Below, in pieces: positions 16,174 to 24,212 of a DNA stretch of 64,000 nt (its first letter is position 1; each line of letters opens with the position of its first letter). Source of the DNA: Yersinia enterocolitica subsp. enterocolitica (GTDB taxonomy: Bacteria > Pseudomonadota > Gammaproteobacteria > Enterobacterales > Enterobacteriaceae); NCBI RefSeq assembly GCF_901472495.1, contig NZ_LR590469.1, positions 3,596,001 to 3,660,000 on the forward strand. Reading direction: 5' to 3'. The position numbers were made by a program, and so were the translations under genes. The notes under the pieces were generated by a model that ran no database searches, was not told the origin of the DNA, and saw only the letters and a list, made by a program, of their open reading frames with translations.

Positions 16174-17289
16174 ATGAAATTAACAAAAGGTAAAGTGTTG
16201 CTGGCGGGGTGTATAGCAATGGCGATGAGCCATTCTGTGCTGGCGAAAGACATTAAAGTTGCCATTGTTGGCGCGATGTCCGGCCCGGTTGCCCAATATG
16301 GTGACATGGAATTTACCGGTGCACGTCAGGCTATTGCTGATATCAATGCCAAAGGCGGAATTAAAGGCGATAAACTGGTCGGCGTGGAATACGATGATGC
16401 CTGCGACCCGAAACAAGCCGTAGCTGTTGCTAACAAAGTAATTAACGATGGTATTCGTTACGTTATCGGCCACCTGTGCTCCTCTTCAACTCAGCCTGCT
16501 TCAGATATTTATGAAGATGAAGGCGTGATTATGATCACCCCTGCTGCGACCAATGCTGATCTAACCACTCGTGGTTACAAAATGATTATGCGAACCACTG
16601 GTCTGGACTCGGATCAAGGCCCAACTGCGGCTAAATATATTCTTGAAACCATCAAACCAAAACGCATTGCTGTGGTACATGATAAGCAGCAATACGGTGA
16701 AGGTTTGGCGCGCTCGGTGCGTGATAGTTTGAAAAAACAAGGCACAGAACCTGTGTTGTTTGAAGGTGTAACCGCAGGTGATAAAGATTTCTCTACCTTG
16801 GTGGCTCGTCTCAAGAAAGAGAACGTCGATTTTGTTTATTTCGGCGGTTACTACCCAGAGATGGGGCAAATCCTACGTCAGGCTAAGCAGGCTGGCTTGA
16901 CAGCACGCTTTATGGGCCCAGAGGGCGTTGGTAACTCCTCACTGTCTAATATCGCTGGTGATGCTTCTGAAGGCATGCTGGTGACTTTGCCAAAACGTTA
17001 TGATCAGGTTCCTGCTAACCAACCTATCGTTGATGCGCTGAAAGCGAAGAAACTGGACCCAACTGGCCCGTTCGTTTGGACAACCTATGCCGCACTGCAA
17101 TCGCTGACCACCGCGATGGAACGTAGTGGCAGTCAGGAACCTGCTGATTTGGTCAAAGATCTGAAAACTGGTAAGCCGGTGGAAACAGTGATGGGGCCAT
17201 TGAGCTGGGATGAAAAAGGCGATCTGAAAGGGTTTGAATTCGGTATTTTTGAATGGCATGCGGATGGGTCATCAACCGCAGTCAAATAA
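16174..17289 (+). CDS. livK: Branched-chain amino acid ABC transporter, periplasmic binding protein
   Basis: A 371-residue protein with a signal peptide (MKLTKGKVLLAGCIAMAMSHSVLA, cleavage before KDIKV) and a periplasmic Leu/Ile/Val-binding fold. Blocks GAMSGPVAQYGDMEFTGARQAI, VEYDDACDPKQAVAVANK and GHLCSSSTQPASDIYEDEG follow E. coli LivK more closely than LivJ in places I can recall, but the two are near-paralogs. It delivers substrate to LivHMGF. ATG 16174 is chosen because it begins the signal peptide; the frame is open upstream to 15991 without family support. Confidence 0.93.
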   Translation: MKLTKGKVLLAGCIAMAMSHSVLAKDIKVAIVGAMSGPVAQYGDMEFTGARQAIADINAKGGIKGDKLVGVEYDDACDPKQAVAVANKVINDGIRYVIGHLCSSSTQPASDIYEDEGVIMITPAATNADLTTRGYKMIMRTTGLDSDQGPTAAKYILETIKPKRIAVVHDKQQYGEGLARSVRDSLKKQGTEPVLFEGVTAGDKDFSTLVARLKKENVDFVYFGGYYPEMGQILRQAKQAGLTARFMGPEGVGNSSLSNIAGDASEGMLVTLPKRYDQVPANQPIVDALKAKKLDPTGPFVWTTYAALQSLTTAMERSGSQEPADLVKDLKTGKPVETVMGPLSWDEKGDLKGFEFGIFEWHADGSSTAVK

Positions 17290-17350
17290 TATTAGAATCA
17301 ATAAGTTATAGGGTTGTTGTTGCAGCAATTCGGCCCCTTTTACCAACTGC

Positions 17351-17378
17351 ATCCCCCCACGTTCCGGGGGGATTTTTC
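17351..17378 (+). terminator. Terminator-like attenuator between livK and livH
   Basis: ATCCCCCC (17351-17358), loop ACGTTCC, GGGGGGAT (17366-17373), then TTTTTCC. A GC-rich 8-bp stem with U-tract in the 158-bp gap. It would end many transcripts after the binding protein and so keep LivK in excess over the membrane parts. Confidence 0.8.
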
Positions 17379-17447
17379 CTTACTGCACACAGTAGATTAG
17401 GTGTAGTTGGCTAGGGCAGCCAGGCAAGTGAATCAAAGGGTTAGGGT

Positions 17448-18374
17448 ATGTCAGAGCAGTTTCTTTATTTCCTGCAACAGATGTTCAACGGAGTGACGTT
17501 GGGCAGCACTTATGCGCTGATCGCCATCGGTTACACCATGGTGTACGGCATTATCGGCATGATCAACTTCGCTCACGGCGAAGTGTATATGATCAGCAGC
17601 TATGTCTCCTTTATCGTGATCGCCGCATTGATGATGGTGGGGATTGATGCCAGTTGGTTATTGATAGGCTCTGCTTTTCTCGTCTCAATTGTCATTGCCA
17701 GTACTTATGGTTGGAGTATTGAGCGAGTTGCGTATAAACCGGTTCGCAGCTCTAAACGCTTGATCGCGCTGATCTCGGCGATCGGGATGTCTATCTTTCT
17801 GCAAAACTACGTTAGCCTTAACCAAGGTTCGCGGGATCTGGCGTTACCAAGTTTGGTGACCGGCCAGTGGACACTAGCAGAAACGAATGGCTTTGCCGCA
17901 ACCATTAGCACCATGCAGTTGACCATTTGGATAGTGACCTTCCTGGCAATGTTGGCGCTGACACTCTTTATCCGTTATTCCCGTATGGGGCGCGCTTGCC
18001 GTGCCTGTGCTGAAGATTTAAAAATGGCCAGTTTGCTGGGCATTAATACTGACCGTGTTATCTCGCTGACTTTCGTAATCGGTGCGCTGATGGCCGCTGT
18101 CGCTGGGGTCTTGTTGGGGCAGTTTTATGGTGTCATTAACCCATACATTGGCTTTATGGCCGGCATGAAAGCGTTCACCGCCGCTGTACTTGGTGGTATC
18201 GGCAGCATTCCGGGCGCGATGATCGGTGGCTTGATTCTGGGGATCGCGGAAGCATTAACTTCTGCTTATCTCAGCACAGAATACAAAGATGCAGTTTCAT
18301 TCGCACTGTTGATTGTTGTGCTATTAGTGATGCCTACCGGGATTTTAGGCCGTCCGGAGGTTGAAAAAGTATGA
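17448..18374 (+). CDS. livH: Branched-chain amino acid ABC transporter permease LivH
   Basis: A 308-residue permease, the same length as in E. coli, with about eight membrane helices. Family blocks GSTYALIAIGYTMVYGIIGMINFAHGE and FGALMAAVAG-like helices followed by GLILGIAEALTSAYLS are clear. It pairs with LivM to form the channel for leucine, isoleucine and valine uptake. Start preceded by AGGGTT; its end overlaps livM by 4 bp. Confidence 0.96.
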   Translation: MSEQFLYFLQQMFNGVTLGSTYALIAIGYTMVYGIIGMINFAHGEVYMISSYVSFIVIAALMMVGIDASWLLIGSAFLVSIVIASTYGWSIERVAYKPVRSSKRLIALISAIGMSIFLQNYVSLNQGSRDLALPSLVTGQWTLAETNGFAATISTMQLTIWIVTFLAMLALTLFIRYSRMGRACRACAEDLKMASLLGINTDRVISLTFVIGALMAAVAGVLLGQFYGVINPYIGFMAGMKAFTAAVLGGIGSIPGAMIGGLILGIAEALTSAYLSTEYKDAVSFALLIVVLLVMPTGILGRPEVEKV

Positions 18375-19657
18375 AACAACTCAATTTCCTTAACGCCATT
18401 ATTTCCAGTTTTGTTTTGCTCGTCCTCGCCTCGTTTGTGATGGGATTGCAGTTGCAATTAGACGGCACCAAACTCATTGTACAAGGAGCCTCAGAAGTGC
18501 GCTGGTTGTGGATTGGCGCGGCGTGTATTGTGGTGTTTTTCTTCCAATTGGTGCGCCCACTCATCCAGCAAGGGATTAAAAAAGTCTCTGGCCCGGCATG
18601 GGTTTTGCCCAGCTTTGACGGCACTACCCCGCGCCAGAAGTTATTAGCAGCTGCGATTATTATCGCCGCAATAGCCTGGCCATTCTTGGTCTCCCGAGGT
18701 TCCGTGGATATCGCGACTCTGACACTGATTTACGTCATGTTGGGCTTGGGATTAAACGTCGTGGTTGGGCTATCAGGCCTGTTGGTACTGGGTTACGGTG
18801 GTTTTTATGCTATTGGCGCTTATACCTATGCGCTGCTAAATCACTATTACGGTCTGGGTTTCTGGGAGAGTTTACCTCTGGCGGGGATTGTCGCAGCACT
18901 GTCGGGCTTCCTGTTGGGCTTCCCGGTTTTACGTCTGCGCGGGGACTATTTAGCCATTGTGACACTCGGTTTCGGTGAGATTGTGCGTATTTTGCTGCTC
19001 AACAATACGGAGATTACCGGCGGGCCGAATGGGATTAGCCAAATTCCTAAACCGACACTGTTTGGTTTGGAATTCAGCCGCACCGCAAAAGACGGGGGCT
19101 GGGACACTTTCCATAATTTCTTTGGCCTGACTTATGATCCAAGTGACCGCATCATCTTCCTGTATATGGTGGCACTGCTGCTGGTGATCCTGACCCTGTT
19201 TGTGATTAACCGATTGCTGCGTATGCCGCTGGGACGGGCTTGGGAAGCACTGCGCGAAGATGAAATCGCCTGTCGCTCCTTGGGTTTAAGCCCAACTAAA
19301 ATCAAATTGACTGCGTTTACCATCAGTGCTGCTTTTGCTGGCTTTGCCGGCACATTGTTTGCAGCTCGACAAGGTTTTGTCAGCCCAGAGTCCTTCACTT
19401 TCGTGGAATCGGCGTTTGTATTAGCGATTGTGGTATTAGGTGGGATGGGGTCGCAGTTCGCTGTTATCTTAGCGGCGGTATTGCTGGTGGTGTCACGCGA
19501 ATTAATGCGTGATCTCAATGCGTACAGTATGTTGCTATTGGGTGCATTGATGGTATTGATGATGATTTGGCGTCCACAGGGCTTATTACCGATGAAAAGG
19601 CCGCAGTTGAAGCTGAAAGTTGCTGATATCAAAGCTAAACAGGGGGAACAAGCATGA
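18371..19657 (+). CDS. livM: Branched-chain amino acid ABC transporter permease LivM
   Basis: A 428-residue permease, three residues longer than the E. coli protein as I recall. It has an extra N-terminal hydrophobic region, then the conserved LivM core (GLGLNVVVGLSGLLVLGYGGFYAIGAY; GWDTFHNFFGL) and the loop LGRAWEALREDEIACRSLGL that contacts the ATPases. ATGA overlaps join it to livH and livG. Confidence 0.96.
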   Translation: MKQLNFLNAIISSFVLLVLASFVMGLQLQLDGTKLIVQGASEVRWLWIGAACIVVFFFQLVRPLIQQGIKKVSGPAWVLPSFDGTTPRQKLLAAAIIIAAIAWPFLVSRGSVDIATLTLIYVMLGLGLNVVVGLSGLLVLGYGGFYAIGAYTYALLNHYYGLGFWESLPLAGIVAALSGFLLGFPVLRLRGDYLAIVTLGFGEIVRILLLNNTEITGGPNGISQIPKPTLFGLEFSRTAKDGGWDTFHNFFGLTYDPSDRIIFLYMVALLLVILTLFVINRLLRMPLGRAWEALREDEIACRSLGLSPTKIKLTAFTISAAFAGFAGTLFAARQGFVSPESFTFVESAFVLAIVVLGGMGSQFAVILAAVLLVVSRELMRDLNAYSMLLLGALMVLMMIWRPQGLLPMKRPQLKLKVADIKAKQGEQA

Positions 19658-20421
19658 GTACGCAACCTTTGTTAGCGGTCGAAGGGCTGTCGATGCGCTT
19701 TGGTGGGTTATTGGCGGTGAATAATGTCGGCCTGAATCTCAATCAAGGGGAGATTGTCTCGCTGATTGGCCCCAATGGCGCGGGTAAAACCACAATCTTT
19801 AACTGCCTGACCGGTTTCTATCGCCCGACGGGCGGCACAATTAAATTACGTGATCGCCATATCGAAGGGCTTCCTGGGCAAGTTATTGCGCGTATGGGGG
19901 TGATTCGTACTTTCCAGCATGTGCGTTTGTTCCGCGAGATGACGGTGGTAGAGAACCTACTGGTGGCACAGCATCAGCATCTTAAAAGTGGTGTGTTTGC
20001 CGGTTTGCTGAAAACGCCGGGCTTTCGGCGGGCAGAGGCTGATGCATTGGAACGAGCGGCAACCTGGCTAGAGCGGGTCGGATTATTGGAACTGGCCAAC
20101 CGTCAGGCGGGGAATCTGGCTTACGGTCAGCAACGGCGTTTGGAAATTGCTCGCTGTATGGTGACTCGCCCTGAGCTATTGATGCTGGATGAACCGGCTG
20201 CTGGCCTGAACCCGAAAGAAACTGATGAACTGAATCAGTTGATTATGGAATTGCGCGACCAACACCAAGTCTCGGTCTTGTTAATTGAGCATGATATGAA
20301 GCTGGTGATGGGGATTTCTGATCGTATTTATGTGGTGAATCAGGGAACGCCGTTGGCACAAGGCTCACCAATAGAAATTCGTAATAATCCAGATGTGATC
20401 CGAGCCTATTTGGGTGAATAA
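19654..20421 (+). CDS. livG: Branched-chain amino acid ABC transporter ATPase LivG
   Basis: A 255-residue ABC ATPase with Walker A GPNGAGKTT, signature-like LAYGQQRRLEIAR and Walker B LLMLDEPAAGLNPKE, and the H-loop IEHDMKLVMG. It energises LivHM together with LivF. It begins within the last 4 bp of livM. Confidence 0.96.
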   Translation: MSTQPLLAVEGLSMRFGGLLAVNNVGLNLNQGEIVSLIGPNGAGKTTIFNCLTGFYRPTGGTIKLRDRHIEGLPGQVIARMGVIRTFQHVRLFREMTVVENLLVAQHQHLKSGVFAGLLKTPGFRRAEADALERAATWLERVGLLELANRQAGNLAYGQQRRLEIARCMVTRPELLMLDEPAAGLNPKETDELNQLIMELRDQHQVSVLLIEHDMKLVMGISDRIYVVNQGTPLAQGSPIEIRNNPDVIRAYLGE

Positions 20422-20465
20422 CTTATTATCAGGCCAATAAAAAACGGGCGAGGCATTAACCTAAC

Positions 20466-21167
20466 ATGTTGTCATTTAATCAAGTTTCAGCCCATTACGG
20501 CAAAATTCAGGCATTGCATCAGGTTAGTTTGCACATCCAACAAGGTGAAATTGTCACATTGATTGGTGCTAATGGTGCGGGTAAAACAACTCTGTTGGGC
20601 ACATTGTGTGGCGAACCGCGAGCCACCGAAGGTAGTATTATTTTCGGCGAGCAGGATATTACCAGCTGGCAGACGGCACGCATCATGCGCGAGGCAATTG
20701 CCATTGTGCCGGAAGGGCGCAGGGTATTTTCCCGCATGACGGTGGAAGAGAACCTGGCGATGGGCGGATTTTTTGCCGATCGCCAGCAATATCAGCAACG
20801 TATCGAGCGGGTTTACGATTTATTCCCACGGCTGTTTGAACGCCGGGCCCAGCGCGCTGGCACTATGTCTGGTGGTGAACAGCAAATGTTGGCGATTGGG
20901 CGTGCTTTAATGAGCCAACCTAAACTTTTGCTGTTGGATGAACCGTCTCTCGGATTGGCTCCGATTATTATTCTGCAAATATTTGATACTATTCAACAAT
21001 TAAGGGAAGAGGGGATGACCATCTTCCTGGTTGAGCAGAACGCGAATCAGGCACTGAAGTTGGCCGACCGAGGTTATGTGCTGGAAAATGGCCGTATTGT
21101 ACTGGAGGATACGGGAGCTGCATTACTGGCAAATGAAGCCGTGCGATCGGCTTATTTAGGTGGTTAG
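20466..21167 (+). CDS. livF: Branched-chain amino acid ABC transporter ATPase LivF
   Basis: A 233-residue ABC ATPase: Walker A GANGAGKTT, signature MSGGEQQMLAIGRA, Walker B LLLLDEPSLGLAP and H-loop LVEQNANQALKL. It is the second ATPase of the Liv importer and closes the operon. It starts 44 bp after livG, with GGGCGAGG upstream. Confidence 0.96.
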   Translation: MLSFNQVSAHYGKIQALHQVSLHIQQGEIVTLIGANGAGKTTLLGTLCGEPRATEGSIIFGEQDITSWQTARIMREAIAIVPEGRRVFSRMTVEENLAMGGFFADRQQYQQRIERVYDLFPRLFERRAQRAGTMSGGEQQMLAIGRALMSQPKLLLLDEPSLGLAPIIILQIFDTIQQLREEGMTIFLVEQNANQALKLADRGYVLENGRIVLEDTGAALLANEAVRSAYLGG

Positions 21168-21196
21168 GTATTCAACTCTTTCAACTTATTATTTTC

Positions 21197-21218
21197 TAAG
21201 GCCCAACTCTGGGCCTTA
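21197..21218. terminator. Terminator between livF and the convergent fimbrial operon
   Basis: TAAGGCCC (21197-21204), loop AACTCT, GGGCCTTA (21211-21218), then TTAATTTCTTT. An 8-bp perfect stem; the U-tract is broken but adequate. It may also serve the minus strand. Confidence 0.65.
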
Positions 21219-21227
21219 TTAATTTCT

Positions 21228-22298
21228 TTATGCTAAAGGTGTGATAGTAAAATTTAGCGTATCACTATAACTGCCTTTATCAGTGGTATTGGTGCTGAAA
21301 AGCTTTATTTTTGGTGTCCAGCACATTTTTTCTGCATCTTTTTTTAAGTAATTAATATAATTATCTTCTGGTAAGAAAAAAGCATAATTAATTCCTTCAG
21401 TCATTAATATTACCTGGTAATTAATGATCTTATCTTTATCTTTTAATTGGAAATGATTACGATCCGCAGATAATCCATTCAGGTTGTTAGCTTGAATTCT
21501 ATGTAAAACAGGTCTTACCCCCATCGATTGATAATGAATACAAAAACGATTGTTTTCTGCATTCTCTAATGAGGCATCTAAACCAGCACCATTAGCTGTG
21601 TTATCGAGTAATAAGTCTAAGTCGAGAGGCTTTAATTGCCATCTTGCAGAGGATAAACGAAATTTAGGATCTATTTTGACGGCTTCTGGTGCTACTCCTG
21701 CCTGAGGATCAAAAATTTCGCATTGTTTTCCTGTTGAACCAAAAGAGAGACCTTTAGATGAAAGCAAAGAGTATTGTTGTTCTCCTCTATTGAGCACACC
21801 ACCTACTGTTGCCCCGATTCTGATATTTTTAAGTGTATTAGCAGCAATCGTGAATGACACATCATAGTGTGTATGACTAAATGTACCTGGACTGCTATCA
21901 AACTTTATCTCTTTAATGTTATTACTCGCATGGCTAGAATTAGCGCCATCGAGAAAAATATTACTAATATTCCTAATGTTAATACTATGATTTTCTTCAC
22001 CATTATAGTTATAAAAATAAAGTGAAAGTATGGCGTGGTGTGGGATTAATTTAATGGATTCATCATCGGGAATTTTAATTAACTGCTTCCACTGTTCAAT
22101 ATGTGGGTTTACATCAGAAAATAGATCGTTAACCAAATGGGCACGAAAAGAAACCGCTATGCTACTGTCTTCTAATACTGTCACTGAGCAATTAGAATAG
22201 TTTTTGATATAGGGATAAAAAGAGGGATTGGCCATCGCTATGGGTTGCATTATGAACAACATGAGAATTAATAGTAACTTTTTGCTTTTAATATTCAT
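21228..22298 (-). CDS. Class 5 (CS1/CFA-I-like) fimbrial tip adhesin
   Basis: A 356-residue secreted protein with signal peptide (MNIKSKKLLLILMLFIMQPIAMA), the last gene of the fimbrial operon. Its length fits CfaE/CooD tip adhesins (about 360), and its end, SYSDTLNFTITPLA, is like the pilin-domain terminus of those proteins. Four cysteines in the mature part (CSVTV, CEIF, FCIHY, MCWTP) could form two disulfides, as in CfaE-type adhesins. The gene is visibly more A+T-rich than the neighbouring liv and ugp genes, which suggests horizontal origin. The receptor cannot be told from sequence. Confidence 0.7.
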   Translation of the reverse strand: MNIKSKKLLLILMLFIMQPIAMANPSFYPYIKNYSNCSVTVLEDSSIAVSFRAHLVNDLFSDVNPHIEQWKQLIKIPDDESIKLIPHHAILSLYFYNYNGEENHSINIRNISNIFLDGANSSHASNNIKEIKFDSSPGTFSHTHYDVSFTIAANTLKNIRIGATVGGVLNRGEQQYSLLSSKGLSFGSTGKQCEIFDPQAGVAPEAVKIDPKFRLSSARWQLKPLDLDLLLDNTANGAGLDASLENAENNRFCIHYQSMGVRPVLHRIQANNLNGLSADRNHFQLKDKDKIINYQVILMTEGINYAFFLPEDNYINYLKKDAEKMCWTPKIKLFSTNTTDKGSYSDTLNFTITPLA

Positions 22299-22359
22299 TT
22301 GATAGTCTCTCCATGACTCATCAGATATTTATCTCAACTGTTTTTTTCAACTAATTATC

Positions 22360-22878
22360 TCAGCTATTTGTTTCAAACAATAATGTTAGCTGACCATAAT
22401 ATTTACCGGTTATATCCAGCCCACTGGGGGCTTGTGCGGAGATCTGCAATAGATAATCTGTAGTGCTCTGACTCGATGTGCTTTTTGCTACGGTAAAAGT
22501 CTGTGGATTATCAGACAGTAACTTTAGGCTGGCATGATCCGTACCCCAGCTTATATTAGCAGGGGAGAACTCCTTAACTGGAGAGTAGACACCCCCTGAG
22601 CGGCGGGTGAGTACCAGCGGTTTTTTCACCGAAATACGATATCCTTCCAGCCTGCGCAGTTTTACTGTTATTGGCACTTCGGCCTGATAAAGCGAAGGAT
22701 TCTCTGGGGTACTTGTTAGTGTGATGCTGTGGTACCAGCCGCCTTGTGGCTTTTCGATCTCGATTCTGGGTTGCGCAGTCACTTCTAGCGTAACGTCAAT
22801 ATCCCCCAGAGGAATGGTATCTGCTCTGGCCTGTAAGGGGAGTAACAGTAATATCAGTGCAATTTTTAGTGTATTCAT
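22360..22878 (-). CDS. Minor fimbrial subunit, class 5 type
   Basis: A 172-residue protein with signal peptide (MNTLKIALILLLLPLQARA). The mature start DTIPLGDIDVTLEVTAQPRIEI has alternating hydrophobic residues like a donor strand, and the end TGKYYGQLTLLFET resembles the last strand of alternate chaperone-usher pilins. No cysteines, as expected for class 5 subunits. It lies between the second chaperone and the tip adhesin, so it may be an adaptor or minor shaft subunit; I infer this from position and fold pattern only. Confidence 0.6.
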   Translation of the reverse strand: MNTLKIALILLLLPLQARADTIPLGDIDVTLEVTAQPRIEIEKPQGGWYHSITLTSTPENPSLYQAEVPITVKLRRLEGYRISVKKPLVLTRRSGGVYSPVKEFSPANISWGTDHASLKLLSDNPQTFTVAKSTSSQSTTDYLLQISAQAPSGLDITGKYYGQLTLLFETNS

Positions 22879-22886
22879 AGCGTTCC

Positions 22887-23537
22887 TTATTTTTTGCCAG
22901 CAGGGCAGCGCAAGTTGAAAGTCTCACTCTCGACCATTCCCCTTACATCGCGGACAGCCAGTTGCCGTTGCTTACCGGGATAAAGATTAAAATCATCAAT
23001 AACTCGGCCCTGAGCTTCTAATTGATACCATTGCAAGCGAGTATTGCCGGTATTGTGTAATTTCACTGATCCGTTAATACAGTGGTGTGTCCATTGGTGT
23101 TGCTGTGAGGCAGGCAAGTGCCTGATCAAACCCATATAGCTGAGTTGCACTCCCAATACGGCACCATTCCCGCTGACACTGCGGTTATTCACCGGTGTAA
23201 CCGCTAATCGATAAACTTGCTCTTTATCCGGCGAACTCAGTGCGTTAAGCAATATCTTCCCACTCTGTTGCGGCCCCAAAGTCATTTTGGCCGGGGCAGC
23301 AAACAGTGCGGGTTGTACTTGTTCGCTGACTGGGGTCAGTGACTCCTGCTCAGGTAATTCACCAGGGTTATTAAGCTGATACAGTTGCACTGTGATGTAT
23401 TCAGTTTCAGTACCATGATTGGTGACTGTAACCACTGCACTTTTCTGCTGCACTTCCAGCACATGTGGCTGGATATCTATTGCGGCAAAAGTACCAACAG
23501 GCAGGAAACTAGCCACAACGAATAGAAAAGGTTTCAT
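22887..23537 (-). CDS. Fimbrial periplasmic chaperone, alternate chaperone-usher type (second)
   Basis: A 216-residue protein with signal peptide (MKPFLFVVASFLPVGTFA) and an immunoglobulin-like chaperone pattern: VVTVTNHGTETEYITVQLYQLN, MTLGPQQSGKILLNAL, VYRLAVTPV. It starts 29 bp inside the end of the preceding chaperone gene, and the two proteins are clear paralogs (LGPQQ/LGPKQ, YRLAVTPV/YRLYINPI, LYPGKQ/LYPGTP). Two chaperones in one operon recall EcpB/EcpE of the E. coli common pilus. Confidence 0.75.
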   Translation of the reverse strand: MKPFLFVVASFLPVGTFAAIDIQPHVLEVQQKSAVVTVTNHGTETEYITVQLYQLNNPGELPEQESLTPVSEQVQPALFAAPAKMTLGPQQSGKILLNALSSPDKEQVYRLAVTPVNNRSVSGNGAVLGVQLSYMGLIRHLPASQQHQWTHHCINGSVKLHNTGNTRLQWYQLEAQGRVIDDFNLYPGKQRQLAVRDVRGMVESETFNLRCPAGKK

Positions 23538-24195
23538 TATCTACCTCACCCATAAGTTGTTGGGCTGATAAGGTGACAGGTGTGCCGGGATACAGATTAA
23601 GACTGTCGGTCAGCGCGGAGTTATCAGCTGATTTTAATTGCTTAAATTTGCTATGGATGGTGCCAGTGGAGGTCAGCATGAGGTTTCCCCCAGACAGGCA
23701 TTGATGCTGCCAATGACGAATTTGTTCTGCGTGAGGCGGCAGATGATGAACTAACACGCCGTAACCAATACTGACTGTCATCGGGGCGTGTATTTTGCTT
23801 TTATCTTCACTGTTCCCAATCGCTTTGATATCGACTATCGGGTTGATATATAGGCGATAAAGTGTTTCTTGAGCGGGTGCCTTCAAAGGCAATAGCTTAA
23901 TGTCGCGTTTTTGCTTCGGCCCTAAGGTAATGCGGTTGGGATTAAAAATCATTTCAGGTTGAGTGATATCACTGATCAATGTCTTTTGTTCTGGGTTGAT
24001 TCCAGGGTTATCAACGCGCTGTAATGTAATATCCAGATAAAGTGGTTTATCACCGCTGTTATAAACCTGCACAGTGCGATGTTGATCCAAAGCTTCTACC
24101 GTGGTGCGGGCCGGGATTGCCACTAACTGAGCATAAGTTGTGGCAATAGGGGCTGCCAATAAAGCAATTGTGGATAATAAGTAAACGTATTTCAT
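23509..24195 (-). CDS. Fimbrial periplasmic chaperone, alternate chaperone-usher type (first)
   Basis: A 228-residue protein with signal peptide (MKYVYLLSTIALLAAPIATTYA). Mature part has YNSGDKPLYLDITLQRV, ITLGPKQKRDIKLLPL and TLYRLYINPI, the pattern of CfaA/CooB-type chaperones that hold pilin subunits for the usher. ATG 24195 is chosen since AGGAATGG lies about 5 bases upstream and a signal peptide begins there; the frame reaches back to 24228. A single Cys pair (HQCLSGG, SIRCG) near the C-terminal domain could form a disulfide. Confidence 0.78.
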   Translation of the reverse strand: MKYVYLLSTIALLAAPIATTYAQLVAIPARTTVEALDQHRTVQVYNSGDKPLYLDITLQRVDNPGINPEQKTLISDITQPEMIFNPNRITLGPKQKRDIKLLPLKAPAQETLYRLYINPIVDIKAIGNSEDKSKIHAPMTVSIGYGVLVHHLPPHAEQIRHWQHQCLSGGNLMLTSTGTIHSKFKQLKSADNSALTDSLNLYPGTPVTLSAQQLMGEVDNETFSIRCG

Positions 24196-24212
24196 AACCA
24201 TTCCTGTCGAAA

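Noticed and set aside
19132..19665. 177-codon open frame antisense to livM
   Set aside because: Explained by codon bias of livM on the other strand; no domain, no ribosome site.
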